64,000 nt of DNA, taken from assembly GCF_040361195.1 (NCBI RefSeq), contig NZ_APNE01000002.1; one strand, written 5' to 3'. Positions within the stretch are counted from its first letter, which is position 1; the number at the start of each line of letters is the position of its first letter. The position numbers were made by a program, and so were the translations under genes. The DNA comes from Salinisphaera hydrothermalis. GTDB taxonomy: Bacteria; Pseudomonadota; Gammaproteobacteria; Nevskiales; Salinisphaeraceae. Below are positions 29,011 to 37,544 of the stretch, piece by piece. The notes beneath the pieces were generated by a model, which saw nothing but the letters and a program-made list of their open reading frames with translations, made no database searches and had not been told where the DNA came from.

Positions 29011-29477
29011 ATCAGGATGACCTTCGACAACAGCAGCGCGTCCTCGCGGCCGTGTCTGTCCGGATAATAATTCGGCCGACGGCCGCGGGTTTCGAAGCCG
29101 TAGCGGGCATAGAGCCGGCGCGCGGCATGATTCGACGGCCGGACCTCGAGCAACAGTTCACCGGCCCGCTCGGCCGAGGCCTGGGCGATCACCGTTTCCA
29201 GCAGCCGCGCGGCCGCCCCGCTGCCGCGGGCATGCTCCGCCACGCAGAGATTGAGCAGATGCGCTTCGCCGACCGCGATCGAGGCCAACGCATAGCCGGC
29301 GACGCTTCGGCCGGTCCGATCGATCACCCACGCCCAATACCCGACCCGCAGGCAGTCGCGGAAAATACGCTCGCTCCAGGGGTGGCTGTAAGACTCGCGC
29401 TCGATCGCCACGACCGCCTCGACGTCGCGCGGCCGCATGCGCCGAACCTGCCAGAGATCGTCCGCCGCCGCGCTCAT
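29007..29477 (-). CDS. rimI: Ribosomal protein S18 alanine N-acetyltransferase
   Basis: 156 residues, GNAT fold. LLNLCVAEHARGSGAAARLL is the acetyl-CoA-binding region and LEVRPSNHAARRLYARYGFE is the RimI signature. It overlaps the glycosylase gene by four bases upstream and the transporter downstream. The usual tsaB neighbour is absent here. Confidence 0.92.
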   Translation of the reverse strand: MSAAADDLWQVRRMRPRDVEAVVAIERESYSHPWSERIFRDCLRVGYWAWVIDRTGRSVAGYALASIAVGEAHLLNLCVAEHARGSGAAARLLETVIAQASAERAGELLLEVRPSNHAARRLYARYGFETRGRRPNYYPDRHGREDALLLSKVILI

Positions 29478-30319
29478 TGATCGAACGCGCGAATATGCCG
29501 GGCGATCATCTTCAGATCGGCCCAGGCCTTGCTCTTCTGTTGCGGGCTGCGCAGCAGAAATGCCGGATGATAGGTCACCAGCACATCGAGATCGCGTCGC
29601 GGATAGCGATGCAGCTGACCGCGCAGCTTGCCCAGCGGCGTCTGACAGTCGAGCAACGTCTGGGCGGCCACGCGCCCCACGGCCACCACCAGCCGCGGCG
29701 CCATAAGATCGATCTGACGTTCCAGGATCGGCCAGTCGGCTGCCACTTCATCCGGCGTCGGATCGCGATTGTCCGGCGGACGGAATTTACAGATGTTGGT
29801 GATGTACACATTGGTCGCACGCGAACAGTCGATCGCCGCCAGCATCCGGTCGAGCAGCTTGCCGGCACGGCCGACGAACGGCACGCCCTGGGCATCCTCG
29901 TTCGCGCCCGGCGCCTCGCCCACGATCAGCACGTCGGCATCACGCGCGCCGATACCGAACACCGGACGGGTCGCGCCGCGATGGTCTTGGCGCGCGAGAT
30001 AAGCCTCGAGTTCATCCCAATCCAAACCGGCCGGGCTGTCGTCCCCATCGGCGACCGACACGGACTCGGGCGTTGAGGGCGCGTCGTCCTGGACTGCCGG
30101 CTCGGGCATTTCGGTGACCGACGGGGAGGTTGCTTCGATGATCGGCGCTTCTCGTGGCGCCTCATGCGCCCGATCGGCCGAAGCCTGCGGCGCTTCCGGC
30201 TCGGGCTCGGGCTCGGGCGCAGACGCCGTCGCGCCGGCCAGTGGCCCGTCGGCACGATACTGCCAGTCGGTCAGGCCGAGTGCGCTCAGGTAGTCGTCGC
30301 GGCGTGTATCGAATGTCAT
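29474..30319 (-). CDS. Uracil-DNA glycosylase, family 4-like, lacking Fe-S cysteines
   Basis: 281 residues. Residues 1-115 are a low-complexity acidic linker with a (Glu-Pro) run at 36-42. The catalytic domain follows: motif 1 GEAPGANEDAQGVPFVG (134-150), ITNICKFRPPDNRDP, and motif 2 HPAFLLR (251-257). Family 4 enzymes normally bind a 4Fe-4S cluster through four cysteines, two in a CxxC just before VFGxG. Here that region reads ARQDHRGATRPVFGIG with no cysteine, and only Cys165, Cys177 and Cys225 exist. ATG 30319 removes a basic N-terminal extension. Overlaps rimI by four bases. Confidence 0.85.
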   Translation of the reverse strand: MTFDTRRDDYLSALGLTDWQYRADGPLAGATASAPEPEPEPEAPQASADRAHEAPREAPIIEATSPSVTEMPEPAVQDDAPSTPESVSVADGDDSPAGLDWDELEAYLARQDHRGATRPVFGIGARDADVLIVGEAPGANEDAQGVPFVGRAGKLLDRMLAAIDCSRATNVYITNICKFRPPDNRDPTPDEVAADWPILERQIDLMAPRLVVAVGRVAAQTLLDCQTPLGKLRGQLHRYPRRDLDVLVTYHPAFLLRSPQQKSKAWADLKMIARHIRAFDQ

Positions 30320-30357
30320 GGCTGAAAGCGTAAACGGTTTATCGGCTTTTGCCAGTC

Positions 30358-31983
30358 TCAGTTCGCATGACCGACCCGACAATCGTGCCTGCCCCCGCGT
30401 CCGAGCTCGACCACCATCACCGAGGTACGCGGCGTACCGGCCGATTGCAGAAGTAGCCGCGCGCCGGAAAAAAGACCGAGTACCGGATCGGTGGCGCTCG
30501 GGCGCACGAGCGCGAGCGGCGCCGACTTGCCGGTTTGCCGGGCTGCCCATTGGCAGAGCGTCGGCAGATCATGCGCCACAAAGACCGGACGCCCGAGCTC
30601 GGCGCGCCATAGCGGCGCTTCGACCGGCGCCAACACGGCGATGGGTCGCGACCGGAACGGCACCAACTCACCAGCCAGCTCGTGATCGTAGCTTCGCTGA
30701 CTGAGCAATTGCTGCGGGCCGGCCAACCAAAGCGCCCCAGCGGACATCACGCTTGCGAGCGCGAGCGCCGCCGCGACCGCCGGCGCGAACCGGTCACGGC
30801 GCCAAGCCAGCGTCAGCACGGCCGCTGACAGCAGCAGGAAGACGATCGCGGCCACCCGACTCGCCCAAAGCAGCGATACATGCGCAACCGGCTCGGCGCG
30901 CCCCGCCAGCAACAGGCTAACGCTGATCGTTAGCCCAAGCAGCGCATACAGCCCGGCCCACAGGAACGCTCGGTCGCGTGGTTGCGACCCCGCCAGCGGG
31001 GCCGCCCACCACAGCACACCCACGGGCGCGAGAGAGGCTGCCGCCAGCGGGGACGTCGTGGCCGCGGTGGACAATACGAGCGCCCCGACCAGCAGCACGA
31101 GCGCGAGCCGGCCGGGTGCCTCTCGTGGCCGTCGTACGGTTTCAATCAGCGCGGGCACGCTCGGCAATATCAATGCCAGCACCATGAGCGCGTCGGGCAA
31201 CGACAGGCCGCTGCGTTCGATCGCCAACTCGATTTGCCGGCAAAGCGCCGCCCAGCGCGCCCAGGACGGCAACGCAATGACGTCGATCAGTGTAAGCCCG
31301 GCGATGACGAGCCCGGCAAAGACGGTTAAACGCAGATTGGCGAACAGTCGCCAATGCCCACGCGTCAAACCCGTATGCAACCAGGCGCCGACACCGGCCG
31401 CGATGGCATAAACGCCGGCACCGTCAGCGATGAGCACCGCCACTGCGAGCACGACGACCGCCAGCCTGCCGGCAGCGAGACGGGCGTCGGAAAACCGCAC
31501 TGCCGCATAGAGCGCCAGCAGCATGGCGCCATCGACGATCAGCCCCGGCGAACCGGTGACAGCCGCCCACAGCGCGGGCGAGAGGACGAACAGTAACGCG
31601 GCGAACACACCCGCCGCGCGCGATCCGGCCAGCGCGGCCAAAAGCCCGGTGACGGCGCCGGCGGCCAGTATGTCCGGCAGGCGGAGCGCCAACAACGCAC
31701 CGATGGCGGGTACCAGCTTGAACAGGACCGCGGCTGTGGCCAATGCCGCCATCGCCCGGTTTGCCGCCGCGGCACCCGCGATCGCATGCCGGAACGGATC
31801 GCCCCAGCCCACACCGGGCGCGCCAATACCATGGAGCCAGTCCAGGCCCCAGGCTTCCGCGACGCCCATCGGTATCGCGAGTGCCACGATCAGGGCCGCT
31901 GCCGTGCCGGCGAGCACGCAGGCGACGATCGCCGAGGCTCGGCTGTGCGACGGCACCGCGGATTCCGGAGCCACCGGCGTCAC
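30358..31983 (-). CDS. Polytopic membrane protein of unknown function (possible PMT/ArnT-like glycosyltransferase)
   Basis: 541 residues from a GTG. About twelve hydrophobic segments over 15-430, then a soluble C-terminal part of about 100 residues with VPFRSRPIAVLAPVEAPLWRA. The topology and the end domain resemble GT-C glycosyltransferases, including a DP pair (WGDPFRH, about residue 62) early in the protein, but no decisive motif is present. It sits between pssA and the glycosylase on the minus strand. No function is assigned. Confidence 0.55.
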   Translation of the reverse strand: MTPVAPESAVPSHSRASAIVACVLAGTAAALIVALAIPMGVAEAWGLDWLHGIGAPGVGWGDPFRHAIAGAAAANRAMAALATAAVLFKLVPAIGALLALRLPDILAAGAVTGLLAALAGSRAAGVFAALLFVLSPALWAAVTGSPGLIVDGAMLLALYAAVRFSDARLAAGRLAVVVLAVAVLIADGAGVYAIAAGVGAWLHTGLTRGHWRLFANLRLTVFAGLVIAGLTLIDVIALPSWARWAALCRQIELAIERSGLSLPDALMVLALILPSVPALIETVRRPREAPGRLALVLLVGALVLSTAATTSPLAAASLAPVGVLWWAAPLAGSQPRDRAFLWAGLYALLGLTISVSLLLAGRAEPVAHVSLLWASRVAAIVFLLLSAAVLTLAWRRDRFAPAVAAALALASVMSAGALWLAGPQQLLSQRSYDHELAGELVPFRSRPIAVLAPVEAPLWRAELGRPVFVAHDLPTLCQWAARQTGKSAPLALVRPSATDPVLGLFSGARLLLQSAGTPRTSVMVVELGRGGRHDCRVGHAN

Positions 31984-32163
31984 CGGGCTCGCGGCCCCAC
32001 CGCGTTCTGCATCGCGCGCCCCGATCGTCGAGCAATACGTGTCATCGCCATAGGCCGCGTTGAGTCGATCGACATCGGGATTGGATCATGCCTGACGGGG
32101 GAAGTTTCAGCGTCCGCGCGGCCGATGTGTCGCGCGAGTCCGCGCCAGGTGCCGTTTGAACCG

Positions 32164-32940
32164 CTACGGGTTGCCGCGATCGGAGCGCAGACGCCGCCGC
32201 CGGCGAAGCGCCATGACCGGCCCGGACAGGGCATACGCCAGAAAGCCCAGGAACAGCACGCGCGGCGGGTCCAGCATGATCAGCACGAAGGCGATCACCA
32301 TGAACAGGATATAGCGGAACGGCACGCGATCGCGGATATTGAAATCCTTGAAGCTGTTGTAGCGCACGTTCGACACCATCAGCACGCCAGCGCCCACCGT
32401 AAGCAGGAACACGGGGATCACGAGATCACCGCCGGGGATGCCGAAATCCGCGCCGACCCAGACGAAGCCAACCAGTAGTCCGGCGGCCGCCGGACTCGGT
32501 AGACCGAGAAACACTTTCTTCTCGACCGGACCGCCGCGGGTGATATTGAAGCGCGCGAGTCGCAGCGCCGCGGCAGCGGTATAGAAAAACGCCGCCAACC
32601 AACCAAGCTTGCCGGCCACATTACTGTAGGCCGCCAGCGTATGCAGGCTGTACATGTAGGCCAGCAGGCCAGACGCCAGCCCGAACGCGACCAGATCCGC
32701 CAGGCTGTCGTACTGGATGCCGAAATCGGACTCGGCGTTGGTCAGCCGCGCGACGCGCCCGTCCAACATATCCGTGAGCATGGCGACGAAAATCGCAATG
32801 CCGGCCACCGCGAACCGATCCTGCGTCGCCGCAATGATGGAATAGAAACCGGCGAAGAGCGTGCCGGTGGTAAACAGGTTCGGCAACAGGAAAATACCGC
32901 GCTTGCGGCGAGTGCCGGGTTCCGGAGGGGATTCAGACAT
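32164..32940 (-). CDS. pssA: CDP-diacylglycerol-serine O-phosphatidyltransferase
   Basis: 258 residues; makes phosphatidylserine in the inner membrane. The CDP-alcohol phosphotransferase motif is intact: DMLDGRVARL then GIQYDSLADLVAFG, with all four aspartates. About seven to eight membrane segments are seen. This is the integral-membrane (Bacillus/Pseudomonas) PssA type, not the E. coli soluble type. Downstream of the Psd-like gene and ilvC, an arrangement conserved in pseudomonads for ilvC-pssA. Confidence 0.94.
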   Translation of the reverse strand: MSESPPEPGTRRKRGIFLLPNLFTTGTLFAGFYSIIAATQDRFAVAGIAIFVAMLTDMLDGRVARLTNAESDFGIQYDSLADLVAFGLASGLLAYMYSLHTLAAYSNVAGKLGWLAAFFYTAAAALRLARFNITRGGPVEKKVFLGLPSPAAAGLLVGFVWVGADFGIPGGDLVIPVFLLTVGAGVLMVSNVRYNSFKDFNIRDRVPFRYILFMVIAFVLIMLDPPRVLFLGFLAYALSGPVMALRRRRRLRSDRGNP

Positions 32941-32996
32941 AGGCGCTACTCTATAGCATCAACCGCCGGCTTTGCCCGGCCGGCCGCAGCGACGAC

Positions 32997-33674
32997 TCAG
33001 GCCGCACCGTCCAGACGGGTACGATCGGGGTCGACCTTGGCCCGACAGCTGCCATTTTTCTTGTGTACCAGTTTAGCCAGTACGCAGGCCCCGGCCCGCA
33101 CGTGGTCGCCCAACTCGACTTCCATGCGCGAGTTCACCGGCAGGAACAATTCGACGCGACGCGCCATCCGGCGATTGCCGCAACAGCGCCCCTGCCCCAC
33201 ACGCTCGCCGTAGCCGTTCCGACACGGGCGTGCGCCGAGCAGCGTGCCATAGCGGATCGCCATGACCAGCTCGTCGCCTTCGTCGGTACGAATCATGGAC
33301 GCCACACCGCCGAGACGCTCGACGGTCTCGCCGGCCAACTCCAGGACCGTGCCCTCGACCGGGGAGCGCAGCAAATAAGCGCCGAAGGGGTTCACGCGGA
33401 TCGCGACCTTGACCGCTTCGCGGTCGAGATACGGGTCGTAGCATTCACGCCGGTGGATGACGGTGCCATCCACCGGCGCGATCACCGACAGCGGTTCGGC
33501 CGGTACGTTGCGCGGCGAGTCCCGGAAAAACAGGACCGACACGGCCATGAGGACCAGCACCGGAAGTGCCGCCCAGACGCCGATGCCCGCATTGACGATC
33601 AGAAAGACGATCGCCAACGCGAACAGCACACCCCAGCCTTCGGGGACAATATGGAACAGCGTTTTCCGCTGCAT
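32997..33674 (-). CDS. Phosphatidylserine decarboxylase-like protein lacking the cleavage site
   Basis: 225 residues. Two N-terminal membrane segments (about 15-50), then the Psd hallmarks FFRDSPRNVPAE and VIAPVDGTV, then AIRVNPFGAYLLRSPVEGTV. In true Psd the latter region carries the catalytic His (dVHvnR), and a C-terminal (F/L)GS motif is self-cut to form the pyruvoyl group. Here the His position is in FGAYLLRSP, and the expected FGSRV reads MARRV (170-174). An active decarboxylase is therefore unlikely. It may be a lipid-binding or regulatory paralogue. Lies between ilvC and pssA. Confidence 0.75.
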   Translation of the reverse strand: MQRKTLFHIVPEGWGVLFALAIVFLIVNAGIGVWAALPVLVLMAVSVLFFRDSPRNVPAEPLSVIAPVDGTVIHRRECYDPYLDREAVKVAIRVNPFGAYLLRSPVEGTVLELAGETVERLGGVASMIRTDEGDELVMAIRYGTLLGARPCRNGYGERVGQGRCCGNRRMARRVELFLPVNSRMEVELGDHVRAGACVLAKLVHKKNGSCRAKVDPDRTRLDGAA

Positions 33675-33718
33675 ACCGATCGCTCGCCTTGAACTCGCGT
33701 TCGGAAAGAAGACGCGTA

Positions 33719-34735
33719 TCAGTTACGCGTCTTGTCCACGATCTTGTCCTTGGCGATCCAAGGCATCATGCCACGCAGCTTCTCGCCGACCTGCTCGAGC
33801 TCGGAGGCCGCGGCGTTGCGACGGCCGGCCTTGAGCATCGGGCTGCCGGCCTGGTGCTCGGCCATGAACTCGCGCGCGAAGCTGCCGTTCTGGATTTCGG
33901 TGAGCATCTTGCGCATCTCGGCGCGGGTCTCGTCGGTGATCAGACGCGGGCCGCGGGAGATATCGCCGTACTCGGCGGTGTTGGAGATCGAGTAGCGCAT
34001 GTTGGCGATGCCGCCTTCGTAGATCAGGTCCACGATCAGCTTCACTTCGTGCAGGCACTCGAAGTACGCCATTTCCGGCTCGTAGCCCGCTTCAACCAGC
34101 GTGTCGAAACCAGCCTGGATCAACGACACCAGACCACCGCAGAGCACGGACTGCTCGCCGAACAGGTCGGTTTCGGTTTCGGCCTGGAACGTGGTCTCGA
34201 TGATACCGGCACGGCCGCCGCCGTTGGCCACGGCATAGGCCAGCGCAACGTCCTTGGCCTGGCCCGAGGCGTCCTGATAGATCGCGATCAGGCTCGGCAC
34301 GCCGCCGCCGTTTTCATAGGTCGTGCGCACGAGGTGACCCGGGCCCTTCGGCGCGATCATGATCACGTCGAGATCGGCGCGCGGCTCGATCAGCTGATAA
34401 TGGACGTTGAAGCCGTGGGCAAAGCCGAGCGTCGCACCCTGCTTGATGTTGGGCTCGATGACCTCGTTGTACAGCGACAGCTGGTGCTCGTCGGGGGTGA
34501 GGATCATCACCACGTCGGCGGAGGCGGTCGCTTCTTCGATGCTGGCGACGGCCAGGCCGGCGTCGGCGGCCTTCTTGGCCGAGGACGAGCCTTCACGCAG
34601 GCCGACCACGACGTCCACGCCCGAATCCTTCAGATTATTGGCATGGGCATGGCCCTGCGAACCATAACCGATGATCGCGACTTTCTTGCCCTGGATCAGG
34701 GACAGGTCGCCATCCTTGTCGTAGTACACGGTCAT
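33719..34735 (-). CDS. ilvC: Ketol-acid reductoisomerase (class I)
   Basis: 338 residues; NADPH- and Mg2+-dependent second step of Val/Ile synthesis. IIGYGSQGHAHANNL is the dinucleotide-binding loop. APKGPGHLVRTTYENGGGVP and the SNTAEYGD region carry metal and substrate residues. ATG 34735 gives the standard 338-residue length; a GTG two codons upstream is less likely. Downstream of ilvN by about 100 bases, presumably one operon. Confidence 0.97.
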   Translation of the reverse strand: MTVYYDKDGDLSLIQGKKVAIIGYGSQGHAHANNLKDSGVDVVVGLREGSSSAKKAADAGLAVASIEEATASADVVMILTPDEHQLSLYNEVIEPNIKQGATLGFAHGFNVHYQLIEPRADLDVIMIAPKGPGHLVRTTYENGGGVPSLIAIYQDASGQAKDVALAYAVANGGGRAGIIETTFQAETETDLFGEQSVLCGGLVSLIQAGFDTLVEAGYEPEMAYFECLHEVKLIVDLIYEGGIANMRYSISNTAEYGDISRGPRLITDETRAEMRKMLTEIQNGSFAREFMAEHQAGSPMLKAGRRNAAASELEQVGEKLRGMMPWIAKDKIVDKTRN

Positions 34736-34836
34736 GCTCACGGTTGTTCTCCTGCTGATGGTGTCGGCTCGGCTGGCAAGGGGCCAGCCGCTTCATTACT
34801 GATTCGCGGTATCGCGTTCTATGCGTCAGCGCGGGG

Positions 34837-35355
34837 TCACGCTTCGGCTTGTTCGTCTTCGGCGTGGTAGCGCAGACCACCGGTCCCCGGCGTCATGGTG
34901 ACCGCGCCGCTGCGGGCCAGCTCGACCAGCATGCCGGCGTCTTCCAGCACGGCGACAAAACGGTTGAGCTCGTCGCCACTGCCGAGAAAACGCAGCAGCG
35001 TCAGGCCGTCTTCCTCGCTGATCACGCGCACGTCGAAGCCGGCGGCCATGGTCTCGACCGGCGAGGCCGATGCCTCGCGCTGGACCTTGATCAACGCCAG
35101 TTCGTATTCCATATGCTCGTCGCCGGTCATGTCCAGCACGTCGATCACATCGACCAGCTTGAGCAGCTGTCGATTGATCTGCTCGATGACGTTCTCGGTG
35201 CCCCAGGTCACGAGCGTCAGCCGCGACATGGTCGGATCCTCGGTCGGCCCGACGTTGAGCGTCTCGATATTGAACCCGCGCTGCGAGAACAGACCGGCCA
35301 CGCGCACGAGCGCCCCGGCCTCGTTGGCCATGAGGATGGATATCACATGTCGCAT
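34837..35355 (-). CDS. ilvN: Acetolactate synthase small subunit
   Basis: 172 residues; regulatory subunit of AHAS. N-terminal ACT domain MRHVISILMANEAGALVRV with the valine-site region GLFSQRGFNIETLNVG. The C-terminal domain ends near GLRYHAEDEQAEA. ATG 35355 is where IlvN/IlvH proteins start. It is divergent from the large subunit across 146 bases, which is unusual. Confidence 0.95.
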   Translation of the reverse strand: MRHVISILMANEAGALVRVAGLFSQRGFNIETLNVGPTEDPTMSRLTLVTWGTENVIEQINRQLLKLVDVIDVLDMTGDEHMEYELALIKVQREASASPVETMAAGFDVRVISEEDGLTLLRFLGSGDELNRFVAVLEDAGMLVELARSGAVTMTPGTGGLRYHAEDEQAEA

Positions 35356-35392
35356 CGTGATGACCTCGAACGCGCTGGCTGACAAAGCGCGC

Positions 35393-35421
35393 AAAATACG
35401 CCCATACCCGAGGTGAAGCAA
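35393..35421 (-). promoter_or_regulatory. Candidate promoter for ilvN-ilvC
   Basis: Minus strand TTGCTT (35421-35416) and TATTTT (35398-35393) are exactly 17 bases apart, about 38 bases upstream of the ilvN start. On the plus strand a possible -10, TACAAT (35463-35468), faces ilvB but has no clear -35. Confidence 0.45.
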
Positions 35422-35501
35422 ATCAATTTCCACAGCCGCCGCGGGAAAGCCGTGTTTTCGGTTACAATTCGGGATTTTCCACGTCGTTCGGGAAAACTGC
35501 C

Positions 35502-37346
35502 ATGACTGAACTGCACACTGCCCCCGAAACCCGTCCGCATCATCCGCTGGCCGGCCGCGTCATGACCGGTGCCGAAGTGCTGGTTCAGGTACTGGCCGAC
35601 GAAGGCGTGGACACGGTATTCGGCTATTCCGGCGGTGCCATTCTGCCGACCTACGATGCCATCTTCCGCTTCAACGAAGAGCATCACGACCTCATGCCGC
35701 TGATCGTGCCCGCCAACGAACAGGGCGCGGGCTTCATGGCCGCCGGTTATGCGCGCGCCTCCGGCAAGGTCGGCGTGGCCATGGTCACCTCCGGCCCGGG
35801 CGCGACCAACGCGGTCACCCCGGTGCGCGATTCCATGGCCGATTCCGTGCCCATGGTGCTGATCTGCGGCCAGGTCGCCCGTGCGGCCATCGGCACCGAT
35901 GCGTTCCAGGAAGCGCCGGTGACCAACATCATGAGTTCGGCCGCCAAGCACGTATTCATGGTCACCGATCCGGACAAGCTGGAAGCGACCGTGCGCACCG
36001 CCTTCGAGATCGCGCGTTCGGGCCGCCCCGGCCCGGTCGTGATCGACGTGCCCAAGGACGTACAGAACGCCGAATGCACGTTCACCGGGTCTGGCGTGCT
36101 GCCGGTACCGGGTTATCGTCAGCGCATGCGCGATTTGCGCTCGAACAAGCTCTCGGACGAAAAATGCGCCGAGTTCTTCCGCCTGCTGGGCGAGTCGAAG
36201 CGTCCGCTGATCTATGCCGGCGGCGGCGTGATCAACTCGGACTCGGCCAATGAGCTGCGGGCCCTGGCGCAGGCCTACGGTATCCCGGTGGTCACGACGT
36301 TGATGGGCATTGGCGCGTTCGACACCACGGACGCGCTGTCGCTGCACATGCTGGGCATGCACGGCACGGCGTTCGCCAACTATGCGGTCGAGGACTGTGA
36401 TTTCCTGATCGCGGTCGGCGCGCGCTTCGACGATCGCGTGGCCGGGCGGCCGGATGATTTCGCCCCCGAAGCCAAGGCGATCGCACACTTCGATGCCGAT
36501 GCCTCCGAGATCAACAAGGTCAAGCAGGTCGACTGGCACCACGTCGGCTTGTTCGCCCCGAGTCTGGCGCGTGTGCTGGCCTACGGCCGCGAACACGGCT
36601 TTTCCAACGAGCTGTCCGACTGGCATCAGCACATCGCCGCGCTCAAGCGCGACTATGCGATGAATTACGACCGCGACAGCTCGCTGATCCAGCCCTATGC
36701 CGTGATCGAGGAGATCAACAAGCACACCGACGGCCGCGCGGTGATCGCCACCGGCGTCGGCCAGCACCAGATGTGGGCCGCGCAGTACTTCGATTTCCGC
36801 GAGCCGCGCCTGTGGCTGACCTCGGGCTCGATGGGCACCATGGGCTTCGGCCTGCCGGCCGCGATCGGCGCGGCCTGCGCGCGACGCGACAAGCTCGTCA
36901 TCGATATCGACGGCGACAGCTCGATCCGCATGAACATCGGCGAGCTGGAGACCGCGACCACCTACGACCTGCCGGTGAAAGTGGTGGTGCTCAACAATAT
37001 CGGCGACGGCATGGTGAAGCAGTGGCAGAAGCTGTTCTTCAAGGGGCGTCTGTCGGCATCCGACAAGTCGCTGCACAAGAAGGACTTCATCAAGGCCGCC
37101 GAAGCCGACGGCTTCGAATTCGCCCGTCGCGTCACCGACCCGGCGGACCTGTCGGCCACCGTCGAGGCCTTCCTCGAGTTCAAGGGCCCGGCCTTCCTGG
37201 AAGTGATGGTCGACCCGGACGCCGGCGTGTACCCGATGGTGGGCCCGGGCAAGACCTACAAGCAGATGATCACCGGCGACTTCATCAACAATCGCTACAG
37301 CGACGATGCCGGCGACACGGAAGTCGGGCCGTCGGAGATGTTCTAA
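35502..37346 (+). CDS. ilvB: Acetolactate synthase large subunit
   Basis: 614 residues; ThDP-dependent first common step of branched-chain amino acid synthesis. N-terminal pyrimidine-binding GYSGGAILPTYDAI with the catalytic Glu in ANEQGAGFMAAGYAR. ThDP/Mg motif IDGDSSIRMNIGELETA, where GDG is usual and GDS is seen. FAD region GARFDDRVAGRP. It is longer than the usual 560-590 residues, from a 20-residue N-terminal and a C-terminal extension. Transcribed away from ilvN-ilvC, and followed by a strong terminator. Confidence 0.95.
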   Translation: MTELHTAPETRPHHPLAGRVMTGAEVLVQVLADEGVDTVFGYSGGAILPTYDAIFRFNEEHHDLMPLIVPANEQGAGFMAAGYARASGKVGVAMVTSGPGATNAVTPVRDSMADSVPMVLICGQVARAAIGTDAFQEAPVTNIMSSAAKHVFMVTDPDKLEATVRTAFEIARSGRPGPVVIDVPKDVQNAECTFTGSGVLPVPGYRQRMRDLRSNKLSDEKCAEFFRLLGESKRPLIYAGGGVINSDSANELRALAQAYGIPVVTTLMGIGAFDTTDALSLHMLGMHGTAFANYAVEDCDFLIAVGARFDDRVAGRPDDFAPEAKAIAHFDADASEINKVKQVDWHHVGLFAPSLARVLAYGREHGFSNELSDWHQHIAALKRDYAMNYDRDSSLIQPYAVIEEINKHTDGRAVIATGVGQHQMWAAQYFDFREPRLWLTSGSMGTMGFGLPAAIGAACARRDKLVIDIDGDSSIRMNIGELETATTYDLPVKVVVLNNIGDGMVKQWQKLFFKGRLSASDKSLHKKDFIKAAEADGFEFARRVTDPADLSATVEAFLEFKGPAFLEVMVDPDAGVYPMVGPGKTYKQMITGDFINNRYSDDAGDTEVGPSEMF

Positions 37347-37373
37347 AGCCGCTCGGCGGCTTGCGATCTGAAC

Positions 37374-37402
37374 AGACCGGCCCGCGGGCCGGTCTTTTTT
37401 TT
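37374..37402 (+). terminator. Terminator after ilvB
   Basis: AGACCGGCCC (37374-37383), GC, GGGCCGGTCT (37386-37395): a 22-base perfect palindrome followed by eight T, starting 28 bases after the ilvB stop. Confidence 0.92.
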
Positions 37403-37512
37403 ATCCGCAGATTACGCAGATTGCACCGATGAACGACGGGCGAATAGCGACTCAGCGCTTGCTTCGGCTTGCCGTGCAATCACTCGGCATCGATCTGCGC
37501 AATCTGTGAATA
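37402..37512. repeat. Short element with imperfect terminal inverted repeats
   Basis: Left arm TATCCGCAGATTACGCAGAT (from 37402) continues to CGATG at 37431. The right arm from CATCGATCTGCGCAATCTG (37488) to 37512 is its reverse complement with a few changes and a short gap. The 56-base centre contains GCTTCGGCTTGCCG. The CGCAGATTACGCAGATT type of sequence is familiar from dispersed intergenic repeats in many proteobacteria. No ORF. Confidence 0.65.
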
Positions 37513-37544
37513 GCCCAACGACTGGGCCTGTTGCCGTTTCGATA

